A DNA stretch of 43,909 nucleotides from CAYMLL01 sp964390645 (GTDB taxonomy: Bacteria > Planctomycetota > UBA8108), in NCBI GenBank assembly GCA_964390645.1, contig CAYMLL010000020.1, positions 1 to 43,909 of the forward strand, in the 5' to 3' direction. A program made the translations under genes and the position numbers. Shown one piece after another: positions 15,366 through 25,900 of this stretch. Within the stretch, counting starts at the first letter, position 1. Every line of letters begins with the position of its first letter. The notes under the pieces are model-generated. The model was not told the origin of the DNA, did no database searches, and was given only the letters and a program-made list of their open reading frames with translations.

Positions 15366-17861
15366 ATGACACAGCCCTCACACCAGGTCCCGTCCCCTTC
15401 GCGAGCCGTGATCGCCATGCTGGCGCTGGTCCTGGGTGCGTCGGCGCTGTCGGCCGCTTCGCCGTCCCTGTCGCGCATCTTCCCTCGCGGCGCGCAACGC
15501 GGAACGGAGGCGGACGTCGTGTTTCAGGGTGCTCGCCTCGCCGACGCCCAGGAGATTCTCTTCTTCTCTGCGGGCTTCTCGACCGTGTCGCTCGCGCCCC
15601 AGGGCGACAAGGTGAAAGCACGCCTGAAGATCGCCCCGGACTGCCGTCTCGGGGTTCACGGCATGCGCGTGCGCACGGCGACCGGCGTCACGGAGCTACG
15701 CACCTTCTTCGTCGGAGCCCTCCCGACCGTGCAGGAGAAGGAGCCCAACAGCGACTTCGACACTCCCCAGGAGATCCCGCTCAACGCGACCATCGCCGGG
15801 GTCGTCGAGAACGAGGATGTCGACTACTACGCCTTCGACGTCCGCAAGGGCGAGCGGATCTCCGCGGAGATCGAGGCCATGCGCCTCGGCCTGACGGTCT
15901 TCGACTCCTACGTCGCGATCCTCGACGACGCACGCTTCGAGCTCGCGACGAGCGACGACTCCGCACTGCTCCTTCAGGACTCGACATGCCAGGCGATCGC
16001 GCCGAAGGACGGCAAGTACTACGTACAGGTGCGCGAGAGCTCCTACGGCGGCAACGGCAACTGCCACTACCGTCTCCACGTTGGCACCTTCCCGCGCCCT
16101 CGCGTCGTCTACCCCGGAGGTGGCAAGGCCGGCAGTGATCTCGAGGTCACGTATATCGGCGACGCGGCCGGCTACAGCACGGAGACGATCAAGGTCCCCG
16201 AACAGAATATCGACGGATACGCGCTCTTCATGGCGGACGAGGCGGGGGTGGCCCCCTCCGGCAACATCTTCCGCATCAGCCCCCACGACAACACGCTGGA
16301 GGAGGAGCCCAACGACCGGCAAGACAAGGCGACGCCCGGCCAAGCGCCGGGTGCCTTCAACGGGGTCATCTCGAAGGCCGGCGACGTCGACCATTTCCGA
16401 TTCGGGGCACAGAAGGGACAGACCTTCGAGATCGAGTGCTACGCGCGACGGCTGCGCTCACCTCTCGATTCGGTGCTGGGCCTTCGCCACCTCGGCGGCG
16501 GCGGCATCGCCGGCAACGACGACTCGCGCGGACCGGACAGCTACATCCGCTTCACGGCTCCGCAGACGAAGGACTACGTCGTCTCCGTGCGCGACCATCT
16601 GCGCAGCGGCGGCGAGACCTTCGTCTACCGTATCGAGCTGACTGCAGTGAAGCCGGCGTTGAGCCTGTCGATCCCGCGCGTCGGGCGCTACTCCCAGGAG
16701 CGCCAGTCGATCGCGGTACCACGAGGCAACCGCTACACCGCGCTGATCTCGGCCAGCCGCCAGAACTTCGGTGGTGACCTGGTTCTGACCGCGTCAAGTC
16801 TGCCACCGGGCGTATCGATCTCGTGCGAGACGATGCCCGCGAGCCTGTCGTCGATTCCCGTCCTCTTCGAGGCGACGCCGGACGCGCCGATCGGCGGACA
16901 GCTCGGGGAGATCATCGCCGGCCACGTCGACCCGAAGACCGGTATCCGTGGCGACTGGAGTGTCGGCATCGACCTTCTCGTCGGCAGTCCCGGCCAGTCG
17001 ATCTACCTGCGGCACCGTGCCGAGAAGATCGCCGTCGCCGTCGTCGAGGAGGTTCCCTTCGGGATCTCGATCGTCGAGCCGAAGGTGCCGCTCGTGCGTA
17101 GCGGATCGATGGCGCTCCGGGTCGTCGCCGAACGCCAGGAAGGCTTCGACGGGCCGATCTCCCTGGAGATGGTCTTCAACCCGCCGGGCGTCAGCTCCGC
17201 ACGCGGCGTGACGATTCCCGCGGGCGCCAACGAGGCGACCATCGCGCTGAATGCCAACGGAAGTGCCCCGACACGTGACTGGAAGATCGCCGTCAACGGA
17301 CGCTCGGACGCCGGCCAGGGAGCAATCTGGGCCTCGACTCCCTTCGCGACCTTGAAGGTGGCGCAGCCCTACCTCACTCTCGCGGCACAGAAGACATCCG
17401 TCGAGCAGGGCAAGGACACGGAGATCTTCTGCAAGGTCCTTCAGACCACCGCGTTCACCGGCAAGGCGAGAATCCGCCTCGAGGGGCTTCCACACAAGGT
17501 CACGTCCACCGAGATGGAGATCACCAGCAAGACCGAGGAGATCGCCTTCGCGGTCAAGGTCGCGAAAGACAGTCCCGCCGGTCGACACAAGAACGTCTTT
17601 TGTCGCGTGGAGATCGTCGAGAGCGGCGAGTCGATGGTCCACTCCACCGGCCGCACCGAGCTTCGCGTCGACCGGCCCCTGCCACCGCCAAAACCGAAGC
17701 CGAAGCCCAAGGTCGCCAGGAAAGTCGAGAAGCCGAAGCCCAAGCCCAAGCCGAAACCCGAGCCCAAGCGGGCGAAGCCGCTGACGCGCCTCCAGAAGCT
17801 GCGCCTCGAGTACGAGAAGCGCAAGCAGGAGGCGGAGGGGGAACAGACTCCCGATGAGTAG
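15366..17861 (+). CDS. Secreted PPC-domain protein with Lys-Pro tail
   Basis: 831 residues with a signal peptide (VIAMLALVLGASALSAAS). An Ig/TIG-like N-terminal domain (SLSRIFPRGAQRGTEADVVFQG) is followed by two bacterial pre-peptidase C-terminal (PPC) domains. Each opens with an EKEPN or EEEPN motif (about residues 125 and 315) and has the DVDYYAFDV or DVDHFRFGA signature. Several beta-rich regions follow to about residue 770. The tail is built of repeated KPKP units ending in a basic helix (LTRLQKLRLEYEKRKQ). PPC domains are small beta sandwiches often found on exported proteins. The Lys-Pro rod could span or bind the cell wall or a polyanion, by analogy with Lys-Pro linkers elsewhere. The next gene overlaps its stop by eight bases. 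Confidence 0.85.
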   Translation: MTQPSHQVPSPSRAVIAMLALVLGASALSAASPSLSRIFPRGAQRGTEADVVFQGARLADAQEILFFSAGFSTVSLAPQGDKVKARLKIAPDCRLGVHGMRVRTATGVTELRTFFVGALPTVQEKEPNSDFDTPQEIPLNATIAGVVENEDVDYYAFDVRKGERISAEIEAMRLGLTVFDSYVAILDDARFELATSDDSALLLQDSTCQAIAPKDGKYYVQVRESSYGGNGNCHYRLHVGTFPRPRVVYPGGGKAGSDLEVTYIGDAAGYSTETIKVPEQNIDGYALFMADEAGVAPSGNIFRISPHDNTLEEEPNDRQDKATPGQAPGAFNGVISKAGDVDHFRFGAQKGQTFEIECYARRLRSPLDSVLGLRHLGGGGIAGNDDSRGPDSYIRFTAPQTKDYVVSVRDHLRSGGETFVYRIELTAVKPALSLSIPRVGRYSQERQSIAVPRGNRYTALISASRQNFGGDLVLTASSLPPGVSISCETMPASLSSIPVLFEATPDAPIGGQLGEIIAGHVDPKTGIRGDWSVGIDLLVGSPGQSIYLRHRAEKIAVAVVEEVPFGISIVEPKVPLVRSGSMALRVVAERQEGFDGPISLEMVFNPPGVSSARGVTIPAGANEATIALNANGSAPTRDWKIAVNGRSDAGQGAIWASTPFATLKVAQPYLTLAAQKTSVEQGKDTEIFCKVLQTTAFTGKARIRLEGLPHKVTSTEMEITSKTEEIAFAVKVAKDSPAGRHKNVFCRVEIVESGESMVHSTGRTELRVDRPLPPPKPKPKPKVARKVEKPKPKPKPKPEPKRAKPLTRLQKLRLEYEKRKQEAEGEQTPDE

Positions 17862-20316
17862 AGTGCCGGGAATAGACCGTCTGTTGCTGCTCGTTCTCGG
17901 GGCAGCGTCCGCGAGCCTTGCCGGGGATGCGATCACCAAGCCCGACCCGGCGCCGGCCGAGATCGTCGAGACCATCCGGGTCTTTCCGCCGGACGTCGCG
18001 CTCGACACGCTTCGTGATGGTCAAACGCTCGTCGTCCAGGCCACCTACACGAACGGCATCACGCGCGACGTCACCGCCGACGCGAAGATCACCGCAGCGG
18101 ACGCGACGCTGGTGTCGCTCCAGGAGAGCCTCCTCAGGCCGACGAAAGACGGGACGACCGAGCTTCACGTCGAATTCGCAGGCAAGAACGTCACCGTTCC
18201 CGTGACCGTGAAGAAGGCCACCACCGATCGCCCGATCAGCTTCAAGCTCGATGTCATGCCCGTCTTCATGAAGGCCGGCTGCAACACGGGAAGCTGCCAC
18301 GGCGCGGCGCGCGGCAAGGACGGCTTTCGCCTGTCGCTCTTCGGTTTCGATCCCGACGGCGACTACCAGCGGCTGACGCGACAGGTCAACGGTCGGCGCA
18401 TCAACCTGGCTCTCGTGCACGACAGCCTCGTGCTCGAGAAGGGCGCCGGACGCGTCGCTCACACCGGTGGAACGCGTTTCGGCGAGAACAGCGCCCTCTA
18501 CCGGACGATCGTCCGGTGGCTCGAAGCGGGCGCCCCGAAAGACGGCGAGAAGATCGCGCATCCGGTCAGCGTCGAGCTCTACCCGCCGAACGCTGTGCTC
18601 GACGGAGAAGGAGCGTCACAACAGCTCAACGTACGCGCACGCTACTCCGATGGAACGAGCCGCGATGTCACATCACTGGCGTATTTTCTTTCGAGCAACG
18701 AAAACTCCGCCACGGTCACTGCGAGCGGCGAAGTCACCGCTGCGAATCGCGGCGAGGCATTCGTCATGGCGCGCTTCGAGACCTTCACCGTCGGCAGCCA
18801 CTTCATCGTGCTGCCGGAGGGTCTTGCCTTCGACTTTCCCGAAGTCGCCCACAACAACTACATCGACGAGCTCATCAGCCGCAAGCTCGAGAAGCTGCGC
18901 ATCGCCCCGTCGGCGCTCTCCACGGACGAGGTCTTCCTGCGTCGCGTCTACCTCGACATCATCGGCCTGCTGCCGACGATCGAAGAACGCGAGCGCTTCC
19001 TGTCGAGCAAGGAACCGAAGAGGCGGGAGCGGCTGGTCGACGAGCTGCTCGGCCGCAAGGAGTTCGTCGAGCTCTGGGTGATGAAGTGGGCGGAGCTGCT
19101 ACAGATCCGATCGTCGAACCGGGTGAGCTACAAGTCGACCCTCCTCTACTACAACTGGCTACAGGAGAAGATCGCCGGAAACGTGCCGATGAACGTGATG
19201 GTGCGCGATCTCCTCAGCGCCAACGGCGGCACTTTCAAGAGCCCGGCGACGAACTACTACCAGACCGAGACGAGCACGCTGAAGGTCTCCGAGAACATCG
19301 CGCAGGTCTTCATGGGAATGCGGATCCAGTGCGCACAATGCCACAACCATCCCTTTGACCGATGGACCCAGGACGACTACTACGGCTTTGCGGCCTTCTT
19401 CTCGCAAATCGGTCGAAAGGGCGGCGAGGACCCGCGCGAGACGGTCGTCTTCGACAGCCGCAGTGGAGAGGTCCGTCACCCGGTCGGCAACCGTGTCATG
19501 GCGCCGAAATTCCTCGGCGGTGTGGTTCCGGACATCAAGGGCAAGGACCGCCGCTCCGTGCTCGCCGAGTGGCTCGCCTCACCCGACAACCCGTTCTTCG
19601 CGACCAACCTAGCAAACATCGTCTGGGCACACTTCTTCGGTCGCGGGATCATCCACGAGGTGGATGACGTGCGGGTCAGCAATCCGCCCGTGAACCCCGA
19701 TCTGCTCAACGAGCTCGGCCGCAGGTTCACAGCGTATCGCTACGACTTCAGAAAGCTGGTGCGCGATATCTGCACGTCCCGCACCTACCAGCTGGCGACC
19801 GAGACGAACAGCTCGAACCGGAGCGACGACCGCAACTTCTCTCATGGCAGGCTGCGACGTGTCCGTGCAGAGATCCTTCTCGACTGTATCAGCGAGATCA
19901 CCGAGACGCGCAACAAGTTCCGGGGCCTGCCGCTCGGCTCACGCGCGGTGCAGATCGCTGATGGCGCGACCTCCAATTACTTCCTGAACACCTTCGGTCG
20001 CGCAAAGCGAGAGACCGTCTGCTCCTGTGAGGTAACGATGGAGCCGAACCTCTCACAGGCTCTGCACCTGCTCAACGGAAACAACATCACCCTACGCATC
20101 CGGCAAGGCGGACTGATCTCCCGGCGGCTGAAGGAGAAAAGGACTCCGATCGAGATCGTCGAGGAGATGTACCTGCGCGCCTTGACCCGACTCCCGACTG
20201 CGAAGGAGACGGCGGCCCTCAGCGGGTACATCGAAGCCGCCGAGAACAAGCAGGAGGTGCTCGAGGACGTGTTCTGGTCGGTCCTGAACTCTCGCGAGTT
20301 CCTCTTCAATCACTGA
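17854..20316 (+). CDS. Ig-like/DUF1549/DUF1553 haem protein
   Basis: 820 residues with a signal peptide (RLLLLVLGAASASLAG). Two bacterial Ig-like (BIG2-type) segments, at about 40-120 and 195-285, each have the TYTNGITRDVT or RYSDGTSRDVT motif. Between them is an unusual haem motif, CNTGSCHG (Cys143, Cys148, His149, a CX4CH spacing), seen in this subgroup of planctomycete proteins. DUF1549 follows with RVYLDIIGLLPT and a standard CAQCHNHPFDRW motif, then DUF1553 with ANIVWAHFFGRGI, SRTYQL and SREFLFNH at the end. It is probably a dihaem protein of the envelope whose substrate is not known. Its overlap with the PPC gene indicates coupling. Confidence 0.9.
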   Translation: MSRVPGIDRLLLLVLGAASASLAGDAITKPDPAPAEIVETIRVFPPDVALDTLRDGQTLVVQATYTNGITRDVTADAKITAADATLVSLQESLLRPTKDGTTELHVEFAGKNVTVPVTVKKATTDRPISFKLDVMPVFMKAGCNTGSCHGAARGKDGFRLSLFGFDPDGDYQRLTRQVNGRRINLALVHDSLVLEKGAGRVAHTGGTRFGENSALYRTIVRWLEAGAPKDGEKIAHPVSVELYPPNAVLDGEGASQQLNVRARYSDGTSRDVTSLAYFLSSNENSATVTASGEVTAANRGEAFVMARFETFTVGSHFIVLPEGLAFDFPEVAHNNYIDELISRKLEKLRIAPSALSTDEVFLRRVYLDIIGLLPTIEERERFLSSKEPKRRERLVDELLGRKEFVELWVMKWAELLQIRSSNRVSYKSTLLYYNWLQEKIAGNVPMNVMVRDLLSANGGTFKSPATNYYQTETSTLKVSENIAQVFMGMRIQCAQCHNHPFDRWTQDDYYGFAAFFSQIGRKGGEDPRETVVFDSRSGEVRHPVGNRVMAPKFLGGVVPDIKGKDRRSVLAEWLASPDNPFFATNLANIVWAHFFGRGIIHEVDDVRVSNPPVNPDLLNELGRRFTAYRYDFRKLVRDICTSRTYQLATETNSSNRSDDRNFSHGRLRRVRAEILLDCISEITETRNKFRGLPLGSRAVQIADGATSNYFLNTFGRAKRETVCSCEVTMEPNLSQALHLLNGNNITLRIRQGGLISRRLKEKRTPIEIVEEMYLRALTRLPTAKETAALSGYIEAAENKQEVLEDVFWSVLNSREFLFNH

Positions 20317-20325
20317 GCGCTCCGG

Positions 20326-22962
20326 ATGACGCAACGGCTGACAGCTTTGACGAGGTTCACTCTTACGACCCTGGTCGTGACGTCGTTCGCCGGCTTGCCC
20401 CGACTCTCGCAAGCAGAGGAAGAAAAACCCCCGGCGGCGAAACGCGTCACCTACGACGACGACGTCGCTCCCCTGCTACGCAAGAAGTGCTTCGGCTGCC
20501 ACAACCCGGACCGCAAGAAGGGAGGGCTGGTACTGAGCACCTACACGCTGGCGATGGCGGGTGGCAGCTCCGGGGAAGTGGTCAAGCCGGGGGATGCCGA
20601 GGCAAGCCGCCTCCTCCTTCTGGTCACCCACCAGGAGGAGCCGCACATGCCGCCACGCGGCGACATGCTCCCGGATCCCGCCATCTCCATGCTTCGCCGC
20701 TGGATCGAGATGGGTGCACCGGAGAACAAGGGCAGCAAGGTGCGCCCGATCCAGAAGCCGAAGATCGACCTCGTCGTGAACGCGACGCCCGGTGTCAAGC
20801 CGGCGGGCCCGCCGCCGATGCCACGCGGCGTCAGCTTGGAGCCGGTGCTACGGACCGCGCACACGACAGCGGTCACGGCGCTGGCAACGAACCCCTGGTC
20901 GCCGCTGATCGCGGTCTCGGGCCAGCGCCAGATCCTGCTTTACGACGTCGAGCGTTCCGAGCTCGCCGGCATCCTGCCGTTCCCCGAAGGCGTCGCTCAC
21001 GTGCTCCGGTTCAGCCGCAACGGCGGGCTCCTCCTCGCGGGCGGAGGCCGCGGCGCCGACTCCGGGCGGGTCGTCGTCTGGGAGGTCCGCACCGGGAACC
21101 GCATCGTCGAGCTCGGCGACGAGTTCGACCAGGTCCTCGCCGCCGATATCAGCGCCGACCACTCCCTGATCGCGATCGGCGGCCCTGCCAAGCTGGTGCG
21201 CATCTACGCGACCGGAAACGGTGAGCTGCTGCACGAGATCAAGAAGCACACCGGCTGGGTCTACACGCTCGAGTTCAGTCCGGACGGCATCCTCCTGGCG
21301 TCGGGCGACCGCGACGGCGGATTGCACGTCTGGGAGTCCTTCAGCGGCCGCGAGTACCTGACGCTGCCCGGCCACCGGGCGGCCGTCACCGACGTCAGCT
21401 GGCGGGCGGACTCGAACGTCCTCGCGAGTGCCAGCGAGGACTCGACCGTCCGCCTGTGGGAGATGGAGAACGGCAGCCAGGTGAAGCGATGGAACGCCCA
21501 CGGCGGCGGGACTCTGTCCGTCGAGTTCGCCCGCGACGGCAGGATCGCCACCTGTGGTCGCGACCGCCGTGCGACCGTGTGGAACGGGAACGGCGGGCGC
21601 GTCCGCAACTTCGATCAGCTCGCGGACCTCGCCCTGGAAGTGACCTTCGATCACTCCGGCTCACGCGTCATCGTCGGCGACTGGACCGGAGAGGTGCTGG
21701 TGTGGAACGCCGCCGACGGCAAGCGATCCGCAGCGCTCTCGACGAATCCGATCACGCTCGCGATGCGTCTCGAGAGAGCCCGCAAGGAGCTCGCCGAGCG
21801 CATGGCGAAGCGCGACAGGATCGCCTCCGAGGTCGCCACACTCGAGAAGAACCTCGCATCGGTGGTCGCCGAGCTCGACAAGACGAGGTCGACTGCAGAC
21901 GAGGCCGTCGAGAAGAGGACCGCCGCAGCCGCGAGGGTCGTCGCGAGCCGCGCGGCCTCCGATGCCGTCAACGCGAAGCTCGAGGACGCCCTCGGGAGCT
22001 TGACGGCACGCGAGCAGGAGCTCGAGAAGGCCGTCGAAGCGCCGACGCCGAACGCCAGGACGATCGAGTCAGCGACCACGGCGCTCGACACCGCTCGCGC
22101 CGCGACGCGCACCCTGACCGGGAAGCTGACGAGCACGCTCGACGCGAGAGAGGTCGCTAGCAAGGCTCTCGACCAGGCGCGAGCCGCGATGCGAACGGCG
22201 ACCGACGTCGTGGGGAAGAAGACCGCCGACGTCAAGGACGCCAAGGATCGACTCTCCGCGTATACCGCCTCCCACAACGAGCAGGTCGCGCGATGTGAGA
22301 GGGCTTCGGCCACCGTCGAAAGATGGATAGCCGCGATCGAGGTCGATCGATCGCTCCGTACAATCGACCGTCTGAGCTCGGAGCTCGCGGCCGCCACAAT
22401 GACCCTTCGGACCCGGAAAACGGCGCACGCCCGGGCGGCGGCGCAGCTGGCCGCCCTGACGAAGATCCTGGACGAGGCAGCTACCGCGACCCGCGAGACA
22501 GGAGACGCGGCGACGGCCGCCGCCAGGTCACTGCTCGAGAAATCCCGGGCCTCCTCGGCTCAGGCGAGCAAGGTGATCGCCGCGATCGGCGCGACGTCCC
22601 CGGGAGAAGGGTCTGCTAAAGCCGGCGCCGGGCCGCTCGGCCAGCAGATCGCATCGATCCGCAAGACCTCGGAGGAGCTCGGCGCGGCCGTACGCGCGGC
22701 GACGAAGATCTGGGAGAAGGCGACGAGGACCGCGGAAGCCTCCGCTGCCGCCGTGGAGTCGACCGTGGGCGAGCTCGAGAAACAGCTCACGCTGGTTCGT
22801 ACCGCCGCCGCCATGGTCGCCACGGCCGCAAGGGAGGTCGAGTTGAAGCAGGGCGCCCTCGATACGGCGCGGCAAGCGCGAACGAGGTGGATCGAGACGT
22901 TCGAGACCGCGACGAGAGCGGGCTTCCCATCGGCCGGAGGCCTCGCTGCCACGAAGCCCTGA
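20326..22962 (+). CDS. Cytochrome c/WD40/coiled-coil envelope protein
   Basis: 878 residues. A signal peptide (1-30) is followed by a PSCyt1-type cytochrome c with CFGCH (Cys55, Cys58, His59) and a downstream HMPPRGDM segment likely to supply the distal ligand. Residues about 170-480 form WD40 blades (HKKTGWVYTLEFSPDG-like units, ASASEDSTVRLWE, GHRAAVTDVSW). The last 390 residues are Ala/Thr/Glu/Lys-rich heptad sequence forming a long coiled coil. It starts nine bases after the preceding stop and closes the operon. Planctomycete PSCyt1-WD40 fusions are known; the long C-terminal coiled coil suggests a structural or anchoring role. It converges on the kinase gene with only 32 bp between. Confidence 0.88.
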   Translation: MTQRLTALTRFTLTTLVVTSFAGLPRLSQAEEEKPPAAKRVTYDDDVAPLLRKKCFGCHNPDRKKGGLVLSTYTLAMAGGSSGEVVKPGDAEASRLLLLVTHQEEPHMPPRGDMLPDPAISMLRRWIEMGAPENKGSKVRPIQKPKIDLVVNATPGVKPAGPPPMPRGVSLEPVLRTAHTTAVTALATNPWSPLIAVSGQRQILLYDVERSELAGILPFPEGVAHVLRFSRNGGLLLAGGGRGADSGRVVVWEVRTGNRIVELGDEFDQVLAADISADHSLIAIGGPAKLVRIYATGNGELLHEIKKHTGWVYTLEFSPDGILLASGDRDGGLHVWESFSGREYLTLPGHRAAVTDVSWRADSNVLASASEDSTVRLWEMENGSQVKRWNAHGGGTLSVEFARDGRIATCGRDRRATVWNGNGGRVRNFDQLADLALEVTFDHSGSRVIVGDWTGEVLVWNAADGKRSAALSTNPITLAMRLERARKELAERMAKRDRIASEVATLEKNLASVVAELDKTRSTADEAVEKRTAAAARVVASRAASDAVNAKLEDALGSLTAREQELEKAVEAPTPNARTIESATTALDTARAATRTLTGKLTSTLDAREVASKALDQARAAMRTATDVVGKKTADVKDAKDRLSAYTASHNEQVARCERASATVERWIAAIEVDRSLRTIDRLSSELAAATMTLRTRKTAHARAAAQLAALTKILDEAATATRETGDAATAAARSLLEKSRASSAQASKVIAAIGATSPGEGSAKAGAGPLGQQIASIRKTSEELGAAVRAATKIWEKATRTAEASAAAVESTVGELEKQLTLVRTAAAMVATAAREVELKQGALDTARQARTRWIETFETATRAGFPSAGGLAATKP

Positions 22963-22994
22963 GTGACGAGCGACCCTCGTGATCGCGAGCCGGA

Positions 22995-25900
22995 CTACGC
23001 GAGCTGCGACCTGGGCGACACGGAGCGACTCTCCTCCAGCAGAGCCTCCAGCGCCTCGTCAACACACGACTCGAGGCGGGCTTCCCGCCGCGGCGACCCG
23101 GTGCTCTCCTGCCCCGCCGGGGACCGGTCGAACCGACTCTCGCGCCAACCCGACCCGGGGTCTCGCCGCCCCGAGATCTCTCGGATGCTCCGGAGGCGGC
23201 GCCGGATGCGATGAAGGATCTCGCTGAATGCCGCCTTCGACGCGGACTCCTGCGCGCTCAGCAGTCGCCTCTCGGCGCTCTGCAGGGTGCCGACGGGAGT
23301 CGTCAGGAGCTCGAAGAGCCCGAGCACGTAAAGAAAGCGCACCTTCGTGTACTCGAGGCCGAGCCTCTCAGACAGGCGAAGACCCTCCTCGAGCCAACGA
23401 CGTGCCGACTCGTGGCGGCCCTCGACCAGCTGCAACACGCCCTGCTCGAACTGCAGCTGGACGAGATCACGGTCGCTCCCCTGCTCGCGGAAGATCCTCT
23501 CCGCCTCGCTGAAAGACCTCTGCGCAAGCCGCGGATTCCCCTCCCCGACGCGGATCATGCCCTCGAGCACACGCGCGCGGGCCTCTCCGAGCACGAGCCC
23601 GCTGCGCCGGGCGATTCCGAGCAAACGGACGACGATGCTCCGGGCCTCGAGAGGGTTGCCAACACGACAGAGTAACACGCCACGCCGCGCGAGAAGTCGC
23701 GTCGAGCCGATCTCGCTCTGCGTCACCGACACGGCGACAAGCCCGTCGGTCACACAATCGAGAGCCTCCTGCAACCTTCCACCGTGCAACAGCAGAGAGG
23801 ATCTCAGCTCGATGGACTCGATCGTCGAGCCGAGCCGACCCGTGGAGTCCCGCTCCACGACCTCCGCAAGACAGTCCTCCACCTCACCGAGCTCGCCCCG
23901 ATCGAGGTGGACACCGCCTCGGGCGAGAATCACGCGTGCCGCCATCGCCGAGTTCGACAACCGGTCCGCCACGCGCACCGCCTCGTCGAAGGTTCCAGAC
24001 GCCTCCTCATGCTCGCCGAGCAGTCGATACGTCTCGCCGAGGGAGCAGAGCGCGTCGAGCAGAGCAGGCGCGTCGTCGGTCCGTCTCGAGAGCGCGGTCG
24101 CCTGCTCGAAGGAACCGAGCGCCTCCTGAGGTCGCTCGCGAAGTCCGTGCACGGCGCCGATCTCGAGCAAGCAGCTGACCTCGAGCGGCGCCAGCCCCAG
24201 AGCACGAGTCAAGGTGAGACACGTCTCGAGCTGCCGCATCGCACGGCCGAGCTTGCCCGCGTACCTGTAGTGCTTGCCCAGGCGGTAGAGGCTGACGGCC
24301 GCGGCGTCCCTCTCGCGACGCGAGTCACCGAGCCGCAGCGCGTGTCGACAATACGACGCTGCGAGGCCGACGTCGCCGAGCCGGAACCGTCCCTCCGCGA
24401 TGAACATCTGCAGCTCGCCGCAGCCGTCTCGGTCCCCGATGCTGCTGCGAAGCTCCTCCAGCCGCTCGCAACAACCGAGGCTCTCCACGACCTCGCCGCT
24501 GACCGCGTGCAGCTCGGCCCGGGCGAGCAGCGCTCCGCAAGCGGCCTCATCGACGCCGCGAGCCATGTCAGCGCTATCCTCCACGCGCTCCAGGAGCTCG
24601 GTGGCGCGGTCGAGCTCGCCGAGACGCACGCAAGCGCGCGCCATGAACGCCAGGGCGGTCCGCGACGCGCCCTCGTCACCTTCCCTGTCGACGCTACCAC
24701 ACATCGTCGACAGGAGCGTCACCGCATCCCGGTACCGCCCGACACGAAGACAGAGCTCCCCGAGCTCCACGATCAGGCTCGCGCGCAAGTCGGCCCGGTC
24801 TCCGTCGACCTGCTCGAGAACCTCTCCGTAGAGCCGGATCGCCTCGGAGGGTCGAGCCTGCTTCACGAACTCGCGAGCCGCGACGACGCCGTGGTCGATC
24901 GCCTTCTCTCGATCGCCGCCCTGCAGGTGATGGAAGGCGGGCGTCCGTGGTCGGCTCTCCCCACGATCGCGGAAGAGCTCCTCGCGAGGCGCGACGCCTG
25001 GGCCCTGCATCTCGACGCGCTGCTCGTCGGAAACACGATCGTACAGGATGTCCCGCGTACGCGGGTCGACGAAGGAGCAGAGATCCCCCGAAGTCATCGC
25101 GGTCCGAACCTCGAGGATCTTCTCGCGACGCAGCAGCCGGGTGCAGTCCTTGGCCTCGTCCTCTCCCAGACCCGCGAGCTTCACGGCATCCGCAAGCTCG
25201 ACTCGTTCGCCAAGACACGAGCACGCGACGGCGAGCCGCCTGGCCCCGGCAGGAAGATCATCGATGCGAGCCTCCAGATCGAGCCGGAACTTCCCGGGTA
25301 TCGTCTCGCCCTCGACATCGCCGAGAACGCTCCAGCCCGCGGGCGTTCGGTGGATCCGGCCGTCGTGGAGCAAGGCCCAGAGGACGTCCGACAGCCGCTC
25401 CGGGTTCCCGCCACTCTGCGCGAAGAGCTTCTCGAGAAGCTCTTCGGAGCCGTGAAAGGAGCCAAAGGTCGAGCGCATCAGACAGACGAGCTCGTCTCGA
25501 CCGAGCCGCTCGACCTCGAGCTCGAGTACGGAGCGTCGAAAGAGGCTCGCTGCGTACAGCCGCTCGTAGGCGTGTCCGTTGCCTTTTCCGCGCTCCGTCG
25601 CCGTCGCGACCAGGAGGCTGCGATTCTCCGGGTCGGCGCTCTGCGCGAGGACGCGCACGATCCGGCCGAGCAACGAGACGAGCAGCCCGCTGGCCCGGTG
25701 GACGTCATGAAGCACGATCAGCAGAGGGCCTCGACGGCCGAGAGCCGCGAACCCCTGGGCGAAGACGTCACATGCCGACTCGACAGCACCGCGACGTCGG
25801 CGACAGCCGCGACTCCCAGGCGGGCACAGGAGCTCCCGCGCCCGGACGAGGTAGTCGGGCAAGTCCCGGTCACTCGAGGAACTCTCGACGCTCCGAACAG

